A stretch of 64,000 nt of DNA. Origin: Anaeroplasma sp902783745 (GTDB lineage Bacteria; Bacillota_I; Bacilli_A; Acholeplasmatales; Anaeroplasmataceae). Below are positions 33,273 to 40,849 of this stretch, piece after piece. The stretch covers positions 29,823 through 93,822 of the forward strand of contig CAMOKL010000003.1 in the NCBI GenBank assembly GCA_946617655.1. Direction: 5' to 3'. The notes under the pieces are model-generated. The model was not told the DNA's origin and did not search any database. It was given only the letters and a program-made list of their open reading frames with translations. The number at the start of each line of letters is the position of its first letter. Position 1 is the stretch's first letter. Made by a program: the position numbers and the translations under genes.

Positions 33273-34586
33273 TTGCTTACTAAGGCAAAGCAGATCTTAG
33301 GCAATAGGGATATTGTCTTAAAGATCATAATTACATTTGCAATTTTACTTGTATTCAAGGCAGGAACTTATATTCCTGTTCCTTTAATGGATACAAACTA
33401 TATTAAGACATTAATAGCATCTACTGACTTTTTAACAGTATTGAATGCATTCTCTGGTGGAGGACTTGCTAACTTCTCAATTTTAGCATTAGGTATTTCA
33501 CCATATATCACTGCATCAATCGTTGTTCAAATGCTACAGATGATTATTCCTAAGCTTAAGAGCTGGGGAGAAGAAGGCGAAAATGGTAAGCAAAAGATTA
33601 ATAGAGTTACAAGATATACAACAATTGTCGTGTCTCTAATTCAAGCTTTACTTATCATCTTCAGCTTAGGCTCTACTCCAGATGATATTTTAGGAAATAC
33701 ATTAATCAAATATCATAACATGTATTGGGTATTCTACTTATACATGGCACTAGTAATTACAGCTGGTTCAGCATTTACAATGTGGTTAGCTGATTTAATT
33801 ACTAGACATGGTATTGGTAATGGTTCATCTATGATTATCGTTGCAGGTATTATTTCATCAATTCCTACAATGTTCTCAGTATTATCAAGAAAGTATTTAA
33901 CAAACCCAAGTGGTTTAAATATCTTCTTATACATACTAATCATTGTATTATATGTTGCTATGATACTTGCAGTTGTATTCTTTGAAGGTGCTGTAAGAAA
34001 GGTCCCTGTTCAGTATGCTAATAGACAGGCTGGTCAGCAAGGATCTAATATTCCAATCAAGTTAAATTCTGCAAATGTTATTCCAGTAATCTTCGCTTCA
34101 ACAATACTTTCAATTCCACTTACTATTATTGGTGTATTAAATTTATCAACTTCTACATCAACAGCAGCATTCTGGATTAACCAAGTATTCTCAACAAGCG
34201 AACCTATTGGTATTGCTTTATATGTATTATTGATAATTTTCTTCAGTTTCTTCTATTCATTTATGCAAGTCGACCCAGAAAAAATTGCTGATAACCTTGA
34301 AAAACAAGGAGCATTTATTCCTGGTTATAGACCTGGTGAAGAAACTAAGCAACAATTATCTAAAATGTTATTTAGAATTACATTAATTGGTTCAGTATAT
34401 CTAGCAATAGTTGCACTTGTACCAATCATTGTAACTAAAGCCTTTGGCTTCTCATCAGCAGATGGTTCATCATCAATCGTAGTTGGTGGTACATCACTAA
34501 TTATCATTGTTGGTGTAGCTATTGAAACATTTAAACAAATTGAAACTCAATCTGAAACTAAGGATTACAAGGGTTTCTTAGATTAG
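33273..34586 (+). CDS. secY: Protein translocase subunit SecY
   Basis: 437 aa, ten hydrophobic helices, the channel of the SecYEG translocon. 'FSGGGLANFSILALGISPYI' includes the plug/TM2 region, and the cytosolic loops carry 'RKVPVQYANRQ' and 'DPEKIADNLEKQGAFIPG'. It starts with TTG at 33273, immediately after the rplO TAG and 5 nt after GAGGTGAT; no ATG fits. In this cluster it supplies the membrane exit for newly made proteins. Confidence 0.97.
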   Translation: MLTKAKQILGNRDIVLKIIITFAILLVFKAGTYIPVPLMDTNYIKTLIASTDFLTVLNAFSGGGLANFSILALGISPYITASIVVQMLQMIIPKLKSWGEEGENGKQKINRVTRYTTIVVSLIQALLIIFSLGSTPDDILGNTLIKYHNMYWVFYLYMALVITAGSAFTMWLADLITRHGIGNGSSMIIVAGIISSIPTMFSVLSRKYLTNPSGLNIFLYILIIVLYVAMILAVVFFEGAVRKVPVQYANRQAGQQGSNIPIKLNSANVIPVIFASTILSIPLTIIGVLNLSTSTSTAAFWINQVFSTSEPIGIALYVLLIIFFSFFYSFMQVDPEKIADNLEKQGAFIPGYRPGEETKQQLSKMLFRITLIGSVYLAIVALVPIIVTKAFGFSSADGSSSIVVGGTSLIIIVGVAIETFKQIETQSETKDYKGFLD

Positions 34587-34599
34587 GAGATAATTCATA

Positions 34600-35241
34600 A
34601 TGAAATTATTAATTATGGGTAGACCCGGTGCAGGTAAAGGAACTCAAGCTGCAAATATAAAGGAATATTATAAGATTCCTCATATTTCAACTGGTGATAT
34701 GTTCCGTGCCGCAATCAAGAATCAAACAGAACTTGGACTATTAGCTAAGAGCTATATGGACAAGGGCGGACTAGTACCTGATGAAGTAACAATCGGACTA
34801 GTTAGAGAAAGATTAGCTGAAGCTGATTGCAAGAATGGTTTCCTTTTAGATGGATTCCCAAGAACAGTTGCTCAAGCTGAAGCATTAGATGAAATCTTAA
34901 AATCTAATGGCATTAAGTTAGATGCTGTATTAGATGTTAATGTACCAGCTGAAAAATTAATCAGACGTATGGTAGGAAGAAGAGTATGTAAGACTTGTGG
35001 TGCAACATTCCATGTTGAATTCAATGCACCTAAGAAGGATGGCATTTGTGATAACTGTGGTTCACCACTTATCCAAAGAGCTGATGATACTGAAGCTACT
35101 GCTAAGAACCGTCTTGAGGTTTATGATAACCAAACAGCTCCATTATTAGATTTCTATTCTAAAAAAGGTATTTTAAAAACAGTCAATGGTGATCAACCAT
35201 TAGATAAGGTTTTTGAAGACATTAAAGAAACTTTAAGATAA
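34600..35241 (+). CDS. adk: Adenylate kinase
   Basis: Converts ATP + AMP to 2 ADP. 213 aa, long form with zinc-type LID. P-loop 'GRPGAGKGTQA', 'PHISTGDMFRAAI' (AMP site), and LID Cys residues in 'CKTCGATFH' and 'CDNCGSPL'. The last gene before the break in the cluster: map, which usually follows in Bacillota, is absent. Confidence 0.97.
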   Translation: MKLLIMGRPGAGKGTQAANIKEYYKIPHISTGDMFRAAIKNQTELGLLAKSYMDKGGLVPDEVTIGLVRERLAEADCKNGFLLDGFPRTVAQAEALDEILKSNGIKLDAVLDVNVPAEKLIRRMVGRRVCKTCGATFHVEFNAPKKDGICDNCGSPLIQRADDTEATAKNRLEVYDNQTAPLLDFYSKKGILKTVNGDQPLDKVFEDIKETLR

Positions 35242-35272
35242 TTAAGGGTTCAGTTTCATTTAAAATTAATTT

Positions 35273-35320
35273 TTTTGCAAAAAGTTTCTTACATAGTAAG
35301 AAAAAAACGCTTTTGCAAAA
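35273..35320. repeat. Inverted repeat after adk
   Basis: TTTTGCAAAA at 35273-35282 and again at 35311-35320, with inner arms TTTCTTAC (35284-35291) / GTAAGAAA. It is each strand's own mirror, so it could be a hairpin that trims or ends the adk transcript or a double operator. ACGCTTTT inside resembles the glyA operator core. Confidence 0.55.
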
Positions 35321-35357
35321 TGTTGTAATTCATGGTATTCCTTTTTAGACAAATTGG

Positions 35358-35366
35358 TGATATAAT
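35358..35366 (+). promoter_or_regulatory. Extended -10 promoter upstream of infA
   Basis: TGaTATAAT at 35358-35366; no clear -35. Confidence 0.6.
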
Positions 35367-35394
35367 ATTTAATTGCCTTGCTATAAGGAGTATC

Positions 35395-35421
35395 ATGTTG
35401 ATTCAGCATAGTCCATGCTGA
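35395..35421 (+). other. Eight-codon micro-ORF in the infA leader
   Basis: AAGGAG (35385-35390), 4 nt, then ATG and a frame reading MLIQHSPC, stop TGA (35419-35421). The coding bases are themselves the stem of the hairpin at 35403-35421, so a translating ribosome would melt it. Small frames occur by chance, but ribosome site, ORF and terminator are unusually well nested. Confidence 0.4.
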
Positions 35422-35426
35422 TTTTT
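35403..35426 (+). terminator. Candidate attenuator upstream of infA
   Basis: 7-bp perfect stem TCAGCAT / ATGCTGA, loop AGTCC, five T. It lies between the -10 at 35361 and infA. Confidence 0.6.
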
Positions 35427-35464
35427 AATGTTTTATATATGCATAATATATAATTTGTTGTGAT

Positions 35465-35509
35465 CAGTATACTGGTCTTGTGTAGATTAGTTTTATATGG
35501 AACTACACA
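35465..35509 (+). promoter_or_regulatory. Structured segment of the infA leader
   Basis: CAGTATACTG (35465-35474) is a perfect 10-bp palindrome inside GATC...GGTC. It is followed by TGTGTAG (35479-35485) and its complement CTACACA (35503-35509), a 7-bp stem just upstream of the infA ribosome site. Confidence 0.45.
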
Positions 35510-35536
35510 TTAATGAATTTAGGAGGCTTATTCTAT

Positions 35537-35758
35537 ATGGCAAAAAAAGAAGATGTTATTGAATTAGAAGGCATTGTTGAGGAAGTTTTACCCAATACAC
35601 AATTTATAGTAACATTAGACAATGGTCATCAAGTAAATGCACACGTTTCTGGTAAAATCCGCATGAATAACATACGCATTTTACCAGGTGATAAGGTAAC
35701 TATTGAGTTATCACCATACGATTTAACACGTGGCAGAATTACTTACAGACATAAATAA
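35537..35758 (+). CDS. infA: Translation initiation factor IF-1
   Basis: 73 aa, exact family length, OB-fold that occupies the ribosomal A site during initiation. 'AKKEDVIELEGIVEEVLPN', 'AHVSGKIRMNNIRILPGD' and 'DLTRGRITYRHK' are diagnostic. Start ATG 35537 has TTAGGAGG 10 nt upstream; the in-frame upstream start lies before this site. It has a ~170-nt leader with possible attenuation. Confidence 0.97.
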   Translation: MAKKEDVIELEGIVEEVLPNTQFIVTLDNGHQVNAHVSGKIRMNNIRILPGDKVTIELSPYDLTRGRITYRHK

Positions 35759-35775
35759 AATGGAGGAAATAGAAC

Positions 35776-35889
35776 ATGAAAGTTAGACCATCAGTAAAAC
35801 CCATTTGTCCTAAGTGTAAAGTAATTAAGCGTAAGGGACGCGTAATGGTAATTTGTGAAAATCCAAAACATAAGCAGAGACAAGGCTAA
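35776..35889 (+). CDS. rpmJ: 50S ribosomal protein L36
   Basis: 37 aa, below usual length cut-offs. Zinc-ribbon form: Cys11, Cys14, Cys27 and His32 ('ICPKCKVIKRKG', 'VICENPKHKQRQG'). Lies between infA and rpsM with TGGAGGAAAT before the ATG. Confidence 0.97.
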   Translation: MKVRPSVKPICPKCKVIKRKGRVMVICENPKHKQRQG

Positions 35890-35909
35890 AAAGTAGGAGG
35901 TTAGAAGAA

Positions 35910-36275
35910 ATGGCTCGTATTGCAGGAGTAGATATTCCAAATGAAAAAAGAGTTGTTATTTCATTACAATACATCTATGGTATCGGTGAAACTACAGCTG
36001 AAAATATTTTAAAGAACGCAGGAGTTTCTGAAGACATCCGCGTTAAGGATTTAACTGAAGAACAATTAGGTAAAATCCGTACTGAAGTTGCTAAGATTAA
36101 GGTTGAAGGCGACTTAAGAAGAGAAGTTGCATTAAACATTAAGAGATTAATGGAAATTGGTTCATACAGAGGTATGAGACATAGAAGAGGCTTACCAGTT
36201 CGTGGACAAAATACTAGAAATAACGCACGTACTCGTAAGGGACCAAAGCGTACTATCGCTAACCATAAGAAGTAA
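35910..36275 (+). CDS. rpsM: 30S ribosomal protein S13
   Basis: 121 aa; 'ARIAGVDIPNEKRVVISL', helix-two-turn-helix core, and the basic tail 'GQNTRNNARTRKGPKRT' that touches tRNA. TAGGAGG ribosome site. Confidence 0.98.
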   Translation: MARIAGVDIPNEKRVVISLQYIYGIGETTAENILKNAGVSEDIRVKDLTEEQLGKIRTEVAKIKVEGDLRREVALNIKRLMEIGSYRGMRHRRGLPVRGQNTRNNARTRKGPKRTIANHKK

Positions 36276-36294
36276 GAGGAGGAAATAGAACACT

Positions 36295-36678
36295 ATGGCA
36301 CGTAAAGTTACAAAGAAGCGTGTGAAGAGAAATACACCTGTTGGTGTTGCTCATATTCACTCAACATTCAATAATACAATCGTTACTATCACTGACCCAC
36401 AGGGAAATGTAATCTCTTGGTCAAGTGCTGGAGCATTAGGTTTCAAGGGTAGCCGTAAGTCAACTCCTTTCGCTGCACAAATGGCTGCTGAAGCTGCTGC
36501 TAAGTCTGCAGTAGATCAAGGCGTTGCTAAGGTTGATGTAACAGTTAAGGGTCCAGGACAAGGACGTGAAGCTGCAATTCGTTCTTTAACAGTTGCAGGT
36601 CTTGAAATTACTTCAATTTCAGATGCTACACCAGTACCACACAATGGTTGTCGTCCACCAAAGCGTCCTCGTGGCTAG
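36295..36678 (+). CDS. rpsK: 30S ribosomal protein S11
   Basis: 127 aa; 'HIHSTFNNTIVTITDPQGN' and 'TPVPHNGCRPPKRPRG' are diagnostic. Platform protein. Followed by an 80-bp gap with short TTTAGTAT direct repeats (about 36693-36726) before rpoA. Confidence 0.98.
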   Translation: MARKVTKKRVKRNTPVGVAHIHSTFNNTIVTITDPQGNVISWSSAGALGFKGSRKSTPFAAQMAAEAAAKSAVDQGVAKVDVTVKGPGQGREAAIRSLTVAGLEITSISDATPVPHNGCRPPKRPRG

Positions 36679-36758
36679 GATTATTTTGGAATTTAGTAGT
36701 ATATTTAATATTTAGTATTTAGTATTAAAGTTTTATATAAATCAAGGGAGGCCCATTA

Positions 36759-37742
36759 ATGAAAGATTTAAAATTTGAAAAACCAAATGCACTTGTAGAT
36801 TTTGAAAGCGAAGACAAGAGCTATGGTAAATTTGTTATCACACCTCTTGAAAGAGGCTTCGGTATTACACTAGGAAATGCTATTAGAAGAACTCTTCTAT
36901 CATCTCTACCTGGTGCAGCATTCGTTAACGTAAAAATTGACGGGGCTCAACATGAATTCCAAAATGTTGATGGAATTGTTGAAGATGTAATTACAATTGT
37001 TCTTAACTTAAAGAAAGTTGTATTAAAGGTTGATTCAGATGACCCTAATTATTCTCAAAGTGTTGAGATCAATAAGGATGGCGAGGGAGAAGTTACAGCA
37101 GGTGATATCTTACATGATAATGATGTTGTAATTTGTAACCCTGAACAGCATATTTGTACACTTGCTAAGGGTGGACATCTTCATATGCAACTAACTATCC
37201 GTCGTGGAGTTGGTTTCGTTTCATCTGTACAAAATAAAGAATATCTTGAAGATCAAGATTACAAGGATGTTGATGGTTGGATTTCAATCGATTCAATCTA
37301 TACACCTATTGAAAATGTAGCATTTAACGTTGAAAAGACAAGAGTTAAGAACGTTAATGTTGCATCATTTGATAAATTAACTATTGAAGTTACAACAGAT
37401 AAGTCAATTACTGCAAAGGAAGCTATCGCTATGGCATCTAAGATGATGATTGATCACTTAAATGTATTAGCTGGCTTAAATGAACAAATTGCAAGTACAG
37501 ACTTTATGATTGAAACTGAAGATGACAATCAGAAGCATACAAAGGATATGACTATTGATGATCTTGAAGGATTATCAGTTCGTTCTTATAACTGCTTAAA
37601 GAGAGCTGGCATCAATACTATCGGTGAGCTTGCAGAAAAGACTGAAGAAGACATGATTAAGGTTAGAAACCTTGGTAGAAAGTCTTTAAAGGAAATTAAA
37701 GAAGAGCTTGAAAAGTATGGCCTAAGCTTCAAGAAAAATTAA
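36759..37742 (+). CDS. rpoA: DNA-directed RNA polymerase subunit alpha
   Basis: 327 aa. N-terminal dimerisation/assembly domain ('PLERGFGITLGNAIRRTLLS'), a linker near residue 240, and the C-terminal domain that binds UP elements and activators ('VRSYNCLKRAGINTIGEL', 'LGRKSLKEI'). AAGGGAGG ribosome site. Confidence 0.98.
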   Translation: MKDLKFEKPNALVDFESEDKSYGKFVITPLERGFGITLGNAIRRTLLSSLPGAAFVNVKIDGAQHEFQNVDGIVEDVITIVLNLKKVVLKVDSDDPNYSQSVEINKDGEGEVTAGDILHDNDVVICNPEQHICTLAKGGHLHMQLTIRRGVGFVSSVQNKEYLEDQDYKDVDGWISIDSIYTPIENVAFNVEKTRVKNVNVASFDKLTIEVTTDKSITAKEAIAMASKMMIDHLNVLAGLNEQIASTDFMIETEDDNQKHTKDMTIDDLEGLSVRSYNCLKRAGINTIGELAEKTEEDMIKVRNLGRKSLKEIKEELEKYGLSFKKN

Positions 37743-37762
37743 TTAAAGGAGAAATAAGTAAC

Positions 37763-38122
37763 ATGGCATATAGTAGACTACGCCGTAGCTCAGATCAGAG
37801 AAAAGCATTATTACGTGACTTAGTAACTGATTTAATCTTAAATGGTAAGATTGAGACTACTTTAACAAAGGCAAAGGAATTAAAGAGACTTGCTGACAAG
37901 ATGGTTACATTAGGAAAGACTAATACTTTACACTCTCGTCGTCAGGCAGCTTCATTCATCCGTTTTGAAAAGGATGACAAGGATAATTATGCAATTCAGA
38001 AGTTATTCAATGAAATAGCTCCTAAGTTCGCTAGCCGTAATGGTGGTTACACTCGTGTAATTAAGACTGGTTTCCGTAGAGGAGATTCAGCTCCTATGGC
38101 AATTATCGAATTTGTTGACTAA
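37763..38122 (+). CDS. rplQ: 50S ribosomal protein L17
   Basis: 119 aa; 'LRRSSDQRKALLRDLVTDLI' and 'GGYTRVIKTGFRRGDSAPMA'. Last gene of the alpha operon; terminator 15 nt later. The ecf genes that often come next in Bacillota are not here. Confidence 0.98.
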   Translation: MAYSRLRRSSDQRKALLRDLVTDLILNGKIETTLTKAKELKRLADKMVTLGKTNTLHSRRQAASFIRFEKDDKDNYAIQKLFNEIAPKFASRNGGYTRVIKTGFRRGDSAPMAIIEFVD

Positions 38123-38136
38123 TTGTTATTTAAATT

Positions 38137-38163
38137 GACCTAGATTCGTCTAGGTCTTTTTTG
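38137..38163 (+). terminator. Terminator of the ribosomal cluster
   Basis: Perfect 8-bp stem GACCTAGA / TCTAGGTC closed by a TTCG tetraloop, then six T. Confidence 0.95.
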
Positions 38164-38229
38164 TCTTTTATACTAAAAAAAATTATTTTTTTTATTGTCC
38201 TACATTTGTCTACACCACTATTTTATAAT

Positions 38230-38481
38230 GTTAATTGTAAAGAGAAGGAATACAAAAAATTTACTGATTTAGCCTTTCTAAGTAAAAGGCACTTGGCAAG
38301 TAATTGCTAAACAAAAAAAACGAATATCAAAATTAAACAGGACATCCAAAAATTATAAAAAAAGTTAAACTCATTGACTAAAAAACAAACAAAACAATCT
38401 AAAAACAATCACATTAACAAAAACAAAATACACAATTACGACTGGAATGACCCTTTGTCTTGTTGGGGTCTTTTCTTTTTG
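38230..38481 (+). ncRNA. Possible untranslated RNA between rplQ and kduD
   Basis: No reading frame, yet the stretch ends in its own terminator (GACCC/GGGTC at 38449-38470, T-rich tail) and follows a TATAAT at 38224-38229. A compact fold is visible: TTTAGC (38268-38273)/GCTAAA (38306-38311) encloses GCCTTT/AAAGGC (38272-38290) and ACTT-GGC-AAGT (38291-38301). Then comes ~130 nt of A/C-rich, almost G-free, unstructured sequence (38312-38440). A good -35 is not seen. Could be a small RNA, an unrecognised leader, or spacer DNA. Confidence 0.35.
38448..38481 (+). terminator. Terminator upstream of kduD
   Basis: 5-bp G/C stem GACCC / GGGTC with a 12-nt loop, followed by TTTTCTTTTTG. No gene precedes it within 300 bp. 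Confidence 0.65.
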
Positions 38482-38504
38482 TATATGTTAAATTAATTAC
38501 ACTA

Positions 38505-38513
38505 TGATATAAT
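38505..38513 (+). promoter_or_regulatory. Extended -10 promoter of kduD
   Basis: TGaTATAAT at 38505-38513, 26 bp before the start codon; AT-rich upstream, weak -35. Confidence 0.55.
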
Positions 38514-38538
38514 TTATTTGGGGAGTTTGGAGGTACAT

Positions 38539-39294
38539 ATGGAATTATTTAATTTAAAAGGAAAAACTGCAATAATTACAGGTGCAAATACGGGATTAGG
38601 ACAAGCAATTTGTGTTGCGTATGCTAAAGCTGGTGCAAATATAGTAGCCGTTGCAAGACGCGACTGTGATGAAACTAAAGCATTAGTAGAAAAGACAGGT
38701 TCTAAGTTTTTATTCATTAAAGCTGATTTATCAAGCACAGCTGTAATTCCATCAATTATTGATGGTAGTGTAAAAGAATTTGGTAGCGCTGATATTTTAG
38801 TAAATAATGCTGGTATGATTTTAAGATGCGATGCAGTAGATGTAACAGAAGAAGATTGGAATAAGGTTATTGATTTAAATCAAAATGTAGTATTCTTTTT
38901 ATCACAAGCATTTGCAAAATATAATATTATGGCTAAAAGACCTGCAAAAATCATTAATATTTGTTCTATGCTATCATATCAAGGTGGAATTAGAGTTCCT
39001 GCTTATACAGCATCTAAATCAGCAATTTTAGGCCTAACTCGTGCATTATGTAATGAATGGGCTAAATATAACATTAATGTTAATGGAATTGCGCCAGGAT
39101 ATATTGAAACTAATAACACTAAACAAATCCAAGAAGATAAGGATAGATATGATTCAATATTAGATAGAATCCCTCAAGGTAGATGGGGTAAACCAGAAGA
39201 TATAGTAGGTGCTGCAATATTCTTAGCCTCTGATGCATCTAATTATGTTAATGGTTTTACTATCGCTGTTGATGGTGGATGGTTATCAAGATAA
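38539..39294 (+). CDS. kduD: 2-dehydro-3-deoxy-D-gluconate 5-dehydrogenase (KduD)
   Basis: NAD-dependent short-chain dehydrogenase that reduces 2,5-diketo-3-deoxygluconate to KDG in pectin/uronate breakdown. 251 aa. Rossmann 'TGANTGLGQ', 'NNAG', catalytic Ser in 'ICSMLSYQGGIRVP', Tyr/Lys in 'YTASKSA'. The 'MLSYQGGIRVPAYTASKS', 'NGIAPGYIETNNT' and 'ILDRIPQGRWG' stretches match KduD rather than generic SDRs. ATG 38539 follows GGAGG; TTG 38518 precedes that site. Monocistronic. Pairs functionally with the pectate lyase at 60262-62550. Confidence 0.88.
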   Translation: MELFNLKGKTAIITGANTGLGQAICVAYAKAGANIVAVARRDCDETKALVEKTGSKFLFIKADLSSTAVIPSIIDGSVKEFGSADILVNNAGMILRCDAVDVTEEDWNKVIDLNQNVVFFLSQAFAKYNIMAKRPAKIINICSMLSYQGGIRVPAYTASKSAILGLTRALCNEWAKYNINVNGIAPGYIETNNTKQIQEDKDRYDSILDRIPQGRWGKPEDIVGAAIFLASDASNYVNGFTIAVDGGWLSR

Positions 39295-39304
39295 TATAAT
39301 ATTT

Positions 39305-39335
39305 AAATTGGTATATGAAAATGTACCAATTTTTT
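39305..39335 (+). terminator. Terminator of kduD
   Basis: AAATTGGTA / TACCAATTT stem, 10-nt loop, T-run. Confidence 0.88.
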
Positions 39336-39518
39336 CTTTATAGGTTAATAATTGCTAAATTTTAAGTTTTTATATTCATTTATTCATAAATACTAATAGA
39401 ATTGATAAAAAGTTTAAAAAAAGGTAATTTTAGGCTTAATATAAAATAATTAAACAAAAAATATATCTTATGTTTAAAAAATATAAATCTTTTTATAAAA
39501 TAAAAAGTTAGGTCTTTT

Positions 39519-39543
39519 TGAAAACGCTTTTAAATGATATAAT
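39519..39543 (+). promoter_or_regulatory. glyA promoter with LacI/CcpA-like operator
   Basis: Extended -10 TGaTATAAT (39535-39543). TGAAAACGCTTTTA at 39519-39532 overlaps the -35/-10 spacer; it fits the CcpA/LacI-family pattern TGnAAnCGnTnnCA at all but one of the fixed positions. Its position would repress glyA. The regulator is not in the window. Confidence 0.5.
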
Positions 39544-39569
39544 TTGCTTGTAGAGTTATGGAGGTATTT

Positions 39570-40820
39570 ATGGAAAATTTAAAAAAAGAAGATGAATTAA
39601 TTTATCAAGCTATTAAGGATGAATTAAATCGTCAAAGAACTCACATTGAGCTTATTGCATCAGAAAACTTTGTTTCTAAGGCAGTATTAGAAGCACAAGG
39701 CTCAATTTTAACTAATAAATATGCGGAGGGTTATCCACATAAGAGATATTATGGTGGATGTGAAAATGTAGATAGGGTAGAAGAGATTGCGATAGAACGT
39801 GCTTGCAAACTATTCAATGTAAAATATGCTAATGTGCAACCACATTCAGGTGCACAAGCAAATATGGCAGCATATAATGCAGTATTAATGCCAGGAGATA
39901 CAATACTTGGAATGTCTTTAGATGCAGGTGGACATTTAACACATGGATATTCTAGAAATTTCTCAGGTGTTGTTTATAAGGCATATAATTATGGCTTAGA
40001 TGAAAATGGATATATTAATTATGAAGAGGTTAAAAAATTAGCATTAGAATATAAGCCAAAGCTTATCGTAGCAGGAGCATCAGCTTATCCAAGAATTATT
40101 GATTTTAAGAAATTCAGAGAAATTGCTGATATGGTTGGTGCATATCTAATGGTAGATATGGCACATATTGCAGGACTTGTTGCGACAGGCAATCATCCAA
40201 ATCCTTGTGATTATGCTGATATAGTTACAACTACAACTCATAAGACACTAAGAGGTCCAAGAGGCGGTATGATTCTAACTAATAACGAGGAATTAATTAA
40301 AAAGATTAATGGTTCTGTATTCCCACGTATTCAGGGAGGACCTTTAATGCATGTTATTGCAGCAAAGGCAGTTGCTTTTAAGGAAGCATTATCAAGTGAA
40401 TTTAAGGAATACGCTAAGAATATTATTAAAAACTGTAAAGCTTTAGCAGAAGAATTAATTAAAAGAGGATATAAGCTTGTATCAGGTGGTACAGATAACC
40501 ATTTAATATTAGTAGATATTTATGGTAGTGTTGGTATTACAGGTAAGGAAGCTGAAGCTATTTTAGGTAGCGTTAATATTACAGCAAATAAAAATGCTAT
40601 ACCAAACGATACACAAAAGCCAACTATTACTTCAGGCTTAAGATTAGGTACTGCAGCAGTTACAACAAGAGGATTTAAGGAAGAGGATCTTAAGACTGTT
40701 GCAAGATTAATTGATGAAGCATTAAGAAATAAAGATAATATAGAAAAGCTTAATGCAATAAGAGAAGAAGTATTAGCATTAAATGAAAAACATCCTTATT
40801 TAGAAGGATACGATATTTAA
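39570..40820 (+). CDS. glyA: Serine hydroxymethyltransferase
   Basis: Interconverts serine and glycine, feeding one-carbon units to folate; PLP enzyme. 416 aa. 'LIASENFVSKAVLEAQGS', 'TNKYAEGYPHKRYYGGC', and the Schiff-base Lys in 'TTTTHKTLRGPRGG'. Start ATG 39570 follows TATGGAGGTATTT; ATG 39558 belongs to that ribosome site. rnfC begins 29 nt later without a terminator, so glyA and the rnf genes are probably co-transcribed. Confidence 0.96.
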   Translation: MENLKKEDELIYQAIKDELNRQRTHIELIASENFVSKAVLEAQGSILTNKYAEGYPHKRYYGGCENVDRVEEIAIERACKLFNVKYANVQPHSGAQANMAAYNAVLMPGDTILGMSLDAGGHLTHGYSRNFSGVVYKAYNYGLDENGYINYEEVKKLALEYKPKLIVAGASAYPRIIDFKKFREIADMVGAYLMVDMAHIAGLVATGNHPNPCDYADIVTTTTHKTLRGPRGGMILTNNEELIKKINGSVFPRIQGGPLMHVIAAKAVAFKEALSSEFKEYAKNIIKNCKALAEELIKRGYKLVSGGTDNHLILVDIYGSVGITGKEAEAILGSVNITANKNAIPNDTQKPTITSGLRLGTAAVTTRGFKEEDLKTVARLIDEALRNKDNIEKLNAIREEVLALNEKHPYLEGYDI

Positions 40821-40849
40821 TTATATAAAAAGAAAGGAAGGCATCTATT

